NCBI GenBank assembly: GCA_002778195.1
Contig: PCDI01000002.1
Coordinates: 744,001-808,000, forward strand
DNA from: Raffaelea ambrosiae
Taxonomy: Eukaryota; Ascomycota; Sordariomycetes; Ophiostomatales; Ophiostomataceae
Reading direction: 5' to 3'
DNA: 64,000 bases
Translations under genes and position numbers: made by a program
Part shown: one piece after another, positions 34,639-43,618 of the stretch
Layout: each line of letters starts with the position of its first letter
Numbering within the stretch: position 1 is the first letter of the stretch
The notes under the pieces: model-generated
Told to the model about the DNA's origin: nothing
The model's database searches: none
The model's input: the letters and a program-made list of their open reading frames with translations, nothing else

Positions 34639-36097
34639 GGCTCTCTCGGCGGTGCACGGGGTGTCCCACGGGGTGTCCCACGGGGTGTCCAACGGGGTGT
34701 CCAACGGAGCCACTATGCCGATGGCATCCTCGCGAAAGGCGGGCGAGATAATCGGCAATCGGGATAGCGTCAGTGTGGGCTCCTTCGCGTGCTTCACATG
34801 CTCTGGCCGCGCCGCCCCCTCCCCGGGAATGGCAAAAAAAAAGAGGGTAATGGGAAAGGGATGTGTCAGACGATATGGCAAAAGGCCCCGGGTGGAGCAG
34901 TGGTGGAAAAAAAAAAAGGGGAGCCCTTTTTCTTGTCTTTCTGGTCTTGTTATTTTTGGCAGTCTCTTTTTTTGTCTTTTTTCTCTTTTGTTTTTGTCTT
35001 TTTTCTCTTTTTTTCCCTTTTTTTTTTCTCTTTTTTCTTGTTGAATGTTTTTATGCTGCGTTCTTTCGCATCCACGCGTTCTGAACCGGGACACCTCGAC
35101 GGCGAGTGCGACCAAGCGCCGGAAATATCTAGCTCGCTCCTGTCGTCCGAGTCCGCGAGGGAGGGGAAGCAGGGCCAGGCGTGGCAGCAAGAGGGGGACG
35201 GGCTGGACGCTGTGTGGGTGGGCAGTGCAAAAAATAAAACCAAAAACCTTGGACAGAGTTCGGGCCTGGGAGAGAACGGGACAGGAAAAAAATGGCTCGG
35301 CAGGTCCGGGGGGGGCTTTGCAAGAGAGCCTACTACGAGCTAGCGGGCTGCACACCAGCACGGCAGGTAAGCAAAAGGGTTGCACGGCTACAGGCGGTCC
35401 CCAGAAGCACATCAGCGCTACGATTGCCCGTCTATTCGAGGGGCGAAAAGATCTGCAAGGGGATAATACGGAGCAGAACGATTGAAAATATAACGACAAG
35501 ACAAGACAAAAGAAGAGAACAAAGAAGAGGAAAAAGAAGAGAAAGAAGAAAAAGAACGAAACACACGAACCACGACCCATGAGACTGCAAAAATTCATAT
35601 AGGCAAGCTTCCAAACGCTGCACGGATTAAAGTACAAATTACTACTCGTATATACAAGTTCGGCCCGAAGGCGGCTGCCAAAAAGTGCGATCCTACGGCC
35701 TCTGAGACGCGTTCTTTTTTCTTGGGTCCGTTGTCTCACAAAAAGACACACGCGCTCCTCTATACACGGTTGCAGACTACGATGCGACCGCAACCCTTTC
35801 GATTTGTTCCTCGACGGTTCTCCTCACTGCCGAGAGTTCGCAAAGGACCAATCAAATCCAGCAGAAGTAGTGCCTCGCAAAACCTCTCTGCCCTCAGTAT
35901 TGGGCGCCGTTCGTCGCACTCGCCGTAATGGATCGCAACCGCAACCCCCGTCTCACCTCGTTTTTCTTTCCTTTTCTCCCCCCCCCCCCCTTTTTTTTTC
36001 TTTTCGCTTTGGTTGGTTTCCTTGGTCGTGGCATCATCCTTGTCACATTTCCCCGCTCTCCGGCCATACACACACACACACACGCACCACGTGTGAT
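34639..36097. other. Intergenic region with pyrimidine tracts
   Basis: About 1.46 kb between two minus-strand genes, presumably the promoter and 5' UTR of the regulator. T/C-rich runs lie at 34910-35045, followed by A-rich runs at 35480-35570. A (CA)n run lies at 36067-36084. No gene is supported. Confidence 0.6.
34654..34706. repeat. 12-bp tandem repeat just upstream of the TF start
   Basis: Four units of CACGGGGTGTCC/AACGGGGTGTCC lie immediately upstream of the chosen ATG. They would code TPLD/TPWD repeats if translation began further upstream. Confidence 0.92.
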
Positions 36098-37429
36098 TTA
36101 TACCTTGTCCGAGTAGGTGTTGGACCACACCTTCTTGGTGGGGTGGAAGAACCGATCGAAGCCCATGTAGGGGGTGTTGATCGGGCTGTCGCCCGTGTAC
36201 AGGAAGACGTCGTAGAGGAACCCGCCAAAGACACCGCCGCAGAAGGGCGACACCATGGGGATCTATATGGTGCACAGTCAGTGGATGGCATTCGGACAAA
36301 TGGACACACATGGAGGCCGACGCAGAACCGAGGATACAGATGCACACGGAGACCAATGCAGAACTGGGGATCCATATGGTACGTGACGGGTGATGGGTGC
36401 ATAGATGCCCCCAGAGGAAGGACTATAGACATACCCAGAAGTAGTAGCCACCGGCCGACCACACCTCGTGGCCGTAGCCAATCATGTACGAGACCAGACG
36501 CGGGCCAAAGTCGCGGGCCAGGTTGATGGCATAGCCCGTCTCCCAGCCGAAGCAGGCGCCGATGCCAAAGATGATGAAGAAGAGCGCCAGCGGGGCCAGC
36601 GGACCGGCGCCCATGTTGTGGTTGTCGCCAATGGCAAAGATGAGGAAGACCAGCAGCGAGCTGGCGATGAACTCGGAGAAGAACATGCCCGTCCGCGTCA
36701 TGAAGTCGGTCGGGTACGTGCAGAAGATGCCGGCCGTCGACGTCGCCAGCCCGACGGTGCGCACGTTCTTGCCGCCCTCAAACACGTCAATGGCCGACCG
36801 GTAGTTGCCGTACACAATGGCCGCGGCCGTCATGGCCCCGAGGAGCTGGGCCAAAAAGTAGACGGGGAACTTGCGCCACGGGAACTTGCGGAAGACGCAG
36901 TTGGCCAGGGTCACGGCCGGGTTGAGATGCGCCCCGGAATGGCCGCTGCAGTACACGCCCAGCATGACGCCGATGCTATGCAAGTCGGTACAAGTCAGTA
37001 CGCGTGTCCTTCTTGGTCGTGTGGTCTTTTTGTCCATCTGTTTCTTTTCTCTCTTTCCACCTCTCGTCCCGTGGCAACTTACCCCCAACCCCAGGAAATG
37101 CTCTGGTAGGACCCCTTCTCGCCATTGCTCAGCAGCACCTGGGCCACCGAGCCATCGCCAAACATCAGAATGATGAACGTGCCAAAGAACTCGGCAAACG
37201 GCTCCCGCATCGTGTGCCGGATCTTCTTCCAGCCCGGCTCACACTCCTCCTTGGACTTTTCATCCTCGTCCGAGAAGGCCTGGGAATGCATCACTGCCTG
37301 GCCTTCCACGTAGACGTCGTTGTTTTCCGTCGGGTTGTGATGCGGCATCACAGGCTGGCCCTCGACATAGACTTTGGTGTTCTCGTGATGAACAGCGTTG
37401 CCGTTGGCCGTTGGGTCGGAGGGAGACAT
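36098..37429 (-). CDS. Aquaglyceroporin (MIP family)
   Basis: Exons are 37429-37083, 36975-36435 and 36262-36098, 350 aa. An N-terminal cytosolic extension of about 75 residues carries two copies of VYVEGQ-x-VM. Six membrane segments follow. The first pore box is a standard NPA in GAHLNPAVTLAN (134-136). The second is NLA in YAINLARDFGPR (267-269), with the Asp typical of glycerol-conducting channels. A P-to-L change in the second box is also known in yeast Fps1-type channels. Glycerol and water passage through the plasma membrane is expected. The last exon ends SDKV and stops at a GTATAA, so a further short exon cannot be fully excluded. It is divergent from the glycerol kinase gene. Confidence 0.92.
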
Positions 37430-40219
37430 GGTGGGCTTTTCTCAAGTATACAGTGGGAAGAAGGACAACGACGGACCGGGCGGGAACCGAATGGGGATAA
37501 GTCAATCGTACAAGGTAGAGAGGGGGGGGGGCAAAAAGAAGAAGAAGAAGAGAAAGAAAGGATGGGCAGAGATGACGCAGACCCGGACAAGAAAAAAAAA
37601 GAAAAGGTACGGGGTCAAAGAAAAAAAATCAAGATTCAAGCTTGTTCGGATCGCCAACAAAACCCTCCCTGGGGATGTGCAGATCTTTATGTAGACACGG
37701 CGTGAATCCCCAACTTTCCCCAGATTTGGATGTGGTGGTGACGAGGAGGAGGAGAAGAAGATATGGAAAGAACAGAATGGAGCAAAAATATGTTCTCGCA
37801 AGGACACGAAAATAATGAGGAGAGGACTCTGGGGATCTGGGGAAAGTATCTGACGAGCAGGGGACTTTGGAGATGATGGGAACGGGGGACCGGGGACCCG
37901 CGCAGAGCGGGACTTCGCAACTCGAACACCGAGCACGGATACTGTGTACGAGCAGCACGAGTGATGATTCCCAGGGGGGCAGGGTCCCATGACGGCTGGA
38001 CTAGCTCCGCAGCAGACAACCGCAATCAATGGGAGCTGGCGGGACGGAGGCCCCGGCTCAGCAGGGAGGCGGCGGTCTGGGCTGGGCGGGAGTTGGGTGC
38101 TGGGGCTGGGGCTACAAGAGGTGTCTACGGTGCTTTGCGTCTTGGGACAGGTCCAGCCGCGTGTGCAGCACGTCAGGAGCACGCCAGGAGCACGTCAACA
38201 CACGGAAAGTCGACCATGGACTCCAACGGCAACGATAGGGACGGCCACGGGAACCCGTTGGCATGCCATTGGTCTTTTGTTTGCTTCTTGGCCTCGCAAC
38301 AGGACGGCCACGGTGCAGGACGGGTCACAGGGACAGAGGGCCGGGAAGGGGACGGTGGAGCCCAGACGAGGAAGACGAAGAGACGACCGGGCATTCGGGT
38401 GCGAAGACCGACGTGCAGTCTGGGCCAAGACAGAATGCCATACAAGATAAGAAAAGATGAAAGAAGAAAGATGAAAGAAGAAAAAATAAATAAAAAGTAA
38501 AAATAAAAGAGAAAATAAAATAAAATAAAGAAATGAAAAGGATCGAGATGGGAAAGAACCAAAGGAGAAAAGGAGTGGTCTGGCTTGGAAGCTTGTCCGG
38601 CCTAGTAGGCCACGGGGGGCTGTTGGAGCTACGCATAGCCGAGTAGAAAAAAAAAAAATCGAGACCAACCAGGGGCACCGTGCTGTCCCCTTTTCCCGCT
38701 GCCACCAGAGACCCCTTAGTACCTACCTTGTTCTTGGTCTCTGCTTTTCCCCGTCTTTCCAGAGTCGACCCCGGATTTGGCAGATCCCCAGTATGTGGCA
38801 TGCACAGGGCCTGGAACGACTGTCGGACACCAGCTTCTCCAGACTCCAGATGCCTCCCGCTTTTGTGCAGCTGGCTCCCCAGGCCCCCCCGTCCGTCCGT
38901 CCGGATGGTGGGAGGGCTGGCCGTGTTGCGTGGCGGGCTGTTGTGTCTGACGCCTTCGTCCGCCACCTGGGCAAGACCGAGGCCGCCGAGCCTTACCGTG
39001 AATGAACGGCGTACAAGAGTCTGGCGGCACCACGCTAAGGAGGTGGGTCCATCGGACGCTAGGCCACATTGGGCGACGGTCGCCTGCTACGCGGCGCATG
39101 TTCTTCCACTGGCCCTCCTGCCGAGCGCACAGAGCCGCACTAATCGCGCTGTCGCCGGGTCTTTTGGGGGGGCCGTCGTACTACATAGTTACATGTAATC
39201 CATACTACATACCATGCATCGTAGTATGTAGTATGCTCCTGCGCAGGCATGCGGGGCTTGGCTGAGGGGCCTCTATGATGAAAGCGGCCAAGAGCCCGTC
39301 TGCACCACGGGCCTTTGCCGGCCAATCTCGACTGGCCTAAGCCGCTAGGGCCTAGCAGGTCTGGGACTAGCCCGGGATGCAACCTGCTGGACAAGCTTTC
39401 GGGTCGCCAACAGCGAAGCCTCGCCCTCCCAATAGCGAGCCCAGCCGAACTCTGCGCGCATCCATCGGCGAGCAGGACCGAGACTCAACCCCCCTTCTGA
39501 CCCCTCTACCCGTTCCCAGCCTTGCCCGCATCATACCCGCTAGCCCGGGTCCAGCTGGGGGATGGCTCCTGATGTCAGCGGACGGGCCCAGCAGGGATCC
39601 TTGGTCGCTTGTCTGCTTGTGTCGGCGCGTGACCACCCTCGACGACCCCACGGGGAGGATACCGGAAGGAGGGGGTCGGTGCCTTGCAGAAGTGCTGCGG
39701 CGACGCTGGAGACGCCTGCCCGCATGGGTGGGAGGGACGCCCTTGGCCCTGCCAGCCAAGCGGCACACCCTTGTTTCCTTGTTTCCCCACGACCCAAGAC
39801 ACGCGGAGAGCAGAGGGTGCTTCGAGCTCGTGTGGGGAGAAGGAAGAGCGCGCTTGCCTCTCCTTCGTTCTCTGCTCTTCCTCGGCTCCTATAATATTCC
39901 TGCAGCTCCCCATCGTGACCCGGTCTGCTTGGACGCTGGTGTGTTCTGTCTCTCCCCTTTTCTCTTTTCGTTCCATCCACTGTCCTCCTCGTTCCATCCA
40001 CTGTCCTCCCACTGCCCTCCCACTTTGTCTCTTTCTCAACGCCTCCTCCCTTGCTCGCAGCACGTCCCTGATCTTCCTCGTCTTCTCCCCCCTCTTGGCC
40101 TTTCTCCAACAGCACACTCTCCGTTCTCGCCTCTCCCCAGCTTTTCGCTCATCCCGGCGTCTCCCCAGCTTCTCCAGTTTTTCCCTCCCTTCTTCGCATC
40201 GCCTCCACAGCCCACCACC
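37430..40219. promoter_or_regulatory. 2.8-kb divergent region between aquaglyceroporin and glycerol kinase
   Basis: No gene is supported in this unusually long interval between two opposite starts. CTGGGG (matches the fungal CreA/Cre1 consensus SYGGRG) occurs as close pairs at 37829-37834 and 37837-37842, and in direct tandem at 38100-38105 and 38106-38111. A further copy lies at 39555-39560. A 12-bp-arm inverted repeat lies at 39201-39235. TATAAT lies at about 39889, and a CT-rich leader precedes the kinase ATG. A-rich sequence fills 38450-38535. Confidence 0.5.
39201..39235. repeat. Perfect 12-bp inverted repeat
   Basis: CATACTACATAC (39201-39212) and GTATGTAGTATG (39224-39235) are exact reverse complements separated by 11 nt, so they could form a hairpin. 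Confidence 0.92.
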
Positions 40220-40524
40220 ATGGGCAGCATATCCCCCAAGTTTGTCGGTGCCATCGACCAGGGCACCACCAGCACGCGCTTCCTCATCTTCAACGAGGTC
40301 GGCGAGCCGGTGGCCTCCCACCAGCTCGAGTTTACACAGTTCTACCCCCACCCCGGGTAAGTCCGCGTTGGACAGCCATAGAAAGGAAGAAAGTCAAGTG
40401 TCTAACCCCCCCAGCTGGCACGAGCACGACCCCGAAGAGATCGTCACGTCGGTGGAAAAGTGCATCGACGGCGCCATCGAGGCGTTTGAGCAGCAGGGCC
40501 ACAAGCGCCAGGCCATCGAGGCGG

Positions 40525-40565
<41 letters not shown>

Positions 40566-41995
40566 AAGGTGACCGGGCAGCCGCTGTACAACGCCATCGT
40601 GTGGACGGACACGCGCGCGCAGCACCTGGTGCGCGAGCTCAAGACGCGCCTGGGCGCCGGCGAGGTGCTGGCGCTGTGCGGCACGCCGCTGTCGACGTAC
40701 CCGTCGGTCAGCAAGCTGCTGTGGCTGCTGGCCAACGTGCCGGCGGTGCAGCAGGCCTACGACGCGGGGCGCCTGGTGTTTGGCACCGTCGACACCTGGC
40801 TGGTCTGGAAGCTCAACGGCGGCCTGGCCGCCAACGTGCTCGTCACCGACCCCAGCAACGCGTCGCGCACCCAGTTCATGAACCTGGCCACGCTCGACTA
40901 CGACGACCGCCTGCTCGACTTTTTCCGGCTCGACCGCCACAAGCTGACCCTGCCGCGCATCGTGCACTCGTCCGACGCCCACGCCTACGGCGCGCTCGCC
41001 GGCACCGCCCTGCGCGGCACCCGCATCACCGGCTGCCTGGGCGACCAGTCGGCCGCGCTGGTCGGCCAGAAGGGCTTCCACCCGGGCCAGGCCAAGAACA
41101 CCTACGGCACCGGCTGCTTCCTGCTGTACAACGTCGGCGCCCGGCCCGTCATCAGCACGCACGGCCTGCTGACCACGGTCGCCTTCGACTTCAACGGCCA
41201 GACCATGTACGCGCTCGAGGGCAGCATCGCCGTGGGCGGCAGCAGCGTCAAGTTCCTGGGCGAGAACTTTGGCTTCTTCGACTCGTCCAAGGAGATCAAC
41301 GCGCTCGCCGAGACCGTCGAGGACAACGGCGGCTGCACCTTTGTCACCGCCTTCAGCGGCCTCTTTGCCCCCTACTGGATCGACGACGCCCAGGGCACCA
41401 TCTTTGGCATCACCGCCTACACCCAGCGCGGCCACCTCGCCCGCGCCACCCTCGAGGCCACCTGCTTCCAGACCAAGGCCATCCTCGACGCCATGGAAAA
41501 GGACAGCGGCCACGCCCTGCGCGAGCTGGCCGTCGACGGCGGCATGTGCAACTCGGACCTGACCATGCAGGTAAGTTTTTTTTTTTTGGTCCTCGCTCGC
41601 TTCGCTCACTCGATTTTCCTTTTTTTCTTTTCTTTTTTCCCTCGCTCGCTTCGCTCACTCGTTTTTTTTCTTTTCTTTTTTCCTCGCTCGCTGCGCTCAC
41701 TCGTTTTTTTCTTTCCTCGCTCACTCGTCACTCGTCACTCACTCCTCACTTCCAGACCCAAGCAGATATCTCCGGGATCCCCGTCCACCGTCCCGCCATG
41801 CGCGAAACCACCGCCCTCGGCGCCGCCATCGCCGCCGGCTTTGCCACCGGCGTCTGGAAGAACTTTGAGAGCCTGTCCCAGATCAACACCGAGGGCAGCA
41901 CCAAGTTCCACCCGCAGATTTCCGAAAAGGACCGCAACGCCAAGTTCGCCCGCTGGGAAAAGGCCGTCCAAATGAGCCGCGGCTGGACCTCGTAA
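40220..41995 (+). CDS. Glycerol kinase
   Basis: Exons are 40220-40356, 40415-41570 and 41756-41995, 510 aa. The enzyme phosphorylates glycerol with ATP to sn-glycerol-3-phosphate in the cytosol. FGGY-family landmarks appear in order: DQGTTSTR near the N-terminus, GITNQRETTVVWD, IVWTDTRA, TVDTWLVWKLNGG, GCLGDQSAALVGQ, YGTGCFLLYN, and the ATP-binding DGGMCNSDLTMQ at the last splice site. Length agrees with yeast Gut1-class and bacterial GlpK enzymes, without the long N-terminal extension of yeast Gut1. The second intron (185 nt) is longer than usual here and is filled with repeats. Neighbouring aquaglyceroporin and glycerol-3-P dehydrogenase genes supply the steps before and after. Confidence 0.95.
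41591..41745. repeat. CTCGCTCGCTTCGCTCACTCG repeats in the glycerol kinase intron
   Basis: Near-identical 22-nt units start at 41591, 41640 and 41682, with a shortened fourth at about 41715, separated by T/C tracts of decreasing length. The core CTCGCTTCGCTC reads the same in both directions on one strand (mirror repeat). Confidence 0.88.
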
Positions 41996-42040
41996 ACGGC
42001 GTACGGAGAATCGTCGTCGGGAAGAACCGTGTTGGTTTCA

Positions 42041-42080
42041 GGTCGTCGGGTCGTCGGGTCGTCGGGTCGTCGTGTGGTCG
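42041..42080. repeat. 8-bp tandem repeat GGTCGTCG
   Basis: Four perfect units and a degenerate fifth lie 45 bp after the glycerol kinase stop codon. Confidence 0.93.
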
Positions 42081-43533
42081 GGCCGCCGTCGAATGGGCGG
42101 CGGCACACATTCTAGGTCTTGTGATGGTCGGTGTGGGTCATGAGGAAAGGCTCAGGCTCGTTGGGCAACATGACTCGAAAAAGGTTGACGATAGTCCATG
42201 ATGGCATGGATAGTCGATGGACAGTCGGTGCACAGTTCATGTTCAGACCAGGACGAACAAAAGAACAGAAGCAGACATCAGCGGTCACTTCTGGTTCGTT
42301 ATTCCCTTTCCTTTTGTTTTATACTTTTTTCTCTTTCTCGTGGCAACAGATGTATATATGTATATGATAAGCTGGCAAGGTTTGATTCTCAATTTGATCC
42401 ATTTTATTTTATGTATGTCTGCCTCCTTGCCAGATACTGCGAGCGTTACGCCGTGATACCATGACAGCCTGTGCTTATACCGTGTGTTTCGGTGCTTTGT
42501 GCTCTGATATCGACAGATTGTCGTACCAACATGGCCCCCTTGCCTTAGGGGGCCGTTCCGTGTGTGGCCATGCATCCATACGCGTCTCCATAGCACCGCT
42601 CTTCGCGCTGGCATGCCGAGCACTGGCAGGGATTCCCGCGAATAAAATGAATTCAATATAAAATACAAGAAAACCAGAAAAAGGGCCGGCCCCAGGCCAG
42701 ACAAAAGTACAGCCCAGGCATGTGAGTGGAGCTGGCGCCGACTAGCCCCAACCAGGGCACACAGCTGACAGAAAGGCCTGCTCGTACACCGTATGTACCC
42801 GGCCCACAGCCAGACCAGTGCCGGAAGCACGGGCTGACACTAGTGGCTGTCCACGTTCCTCGGCCGAAACTAGCGAGATCCAGTCACGCCACACTGACGT
42901 AGCCACCCGCGCTGGGCTCGCTCTTTCGCACCGAGCACCGAGCGCGCCCAGGGGGGCTCGCTGCTTTCGGCCACCCCTGTCTCGGCAGTGCTCGCTGCCC
43001 ACGCCCGACCCCAGATCTCGGTCCCCTCGGCCGACGTGCAGCCGCCTTCCACAAACGGGCCTCATCCAAGACAGCCTTGCCGTACGAGACTCCAGAGCTC
43101 CAGAGAGCGACGACACCCGCCGTGCGGACTGCAGAGGGACGTGCCATGCAGAGTTTGATTCTCCCGGGTCCCGCCACGCCAGGCTCGAGACACTACCCCA
43201 TATGAGGTCATGGGAGCTCGTCTCAGTGGCCCGCCCTGCGCTCCCCGGGGGATCCCACCCACGTTTCTCCGGCGTCCCCTTTTGTTCCCGGCGCGCTGTT
43301 TTGCGAGACCCGAGCAAACACCGCATCGTCGGGACAGTGTTCGCCCGCGCCTTTTCCCCTCCGCCCCATTCGCAGTCTCGGTTGTTTTCTTTTTCCTGCT
43401 CTTCGCGTGCTGGCTGACTCACGGGAAATCTTCGTGGCATCGTGTGTTGGCTGTAGACGGCAGCTGCTCCCCATCTCTGCCATCCTACCCAATTCGCACC
43501 CGGCGAAGAAGACGCCTGCGAAGAACGCCCCCC

Positions 43534-43609
43534 NNCNCCCCNTNCTNTNCNNNNNNNTNCNTCCNCNCTTCCTNTCNTCNNCNNCCNCCNCCNCCNCCCC
43601 CCNCNACAT
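43534..43609. other. Block of undetermined bases in a pyrimidine tract
   Basis: About half the positions here are N, and almost all called bases are C or T. The block ends about 10 bp before the dehydrogenase ATG. This is probably a C/T-rich 5' leader whose length or sequence was not resolved. Confidence 0.9.
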
Positions 43610-43618
43610 CATCACACC

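Larger units (their letters stand above)
41996..43618. other. Intergenic region between glycerol kinase and G3P dehydrogenase
   Basis: About 1.6 kb. It contains an 8-bp repeat (GGTCGTCG, four and a half copies) at 42041-42080, a T-rich part near 42290-42420, and a GC-rich promoter-like part from 42800. A block of undetermined bases precedes the dehydrogenase ATG. No gene is supported. Confidence 0.6.

Noticed and set aside
32506..34767. 753-codon plus-strand frame across the polyQ regulator
   Set aside because: Its polyLeu/Val segment is simply the CTG complement of the Gln codons. The minus strand has the zinc cluster and TF domain.
38680..39198. 172-codon frame in the glycerol divergent region
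   Set aside because: Pro/Arg/Ser-rich translation with no domain, overlapping equally long frames on the other strand.
41591..41745. Regularly spaced repeats that could suggest a CRISPR array
   Set aside because: The spacers are simple T/C tracts, the spacing is uneven, and the block lies inside a spliced fungal intron.
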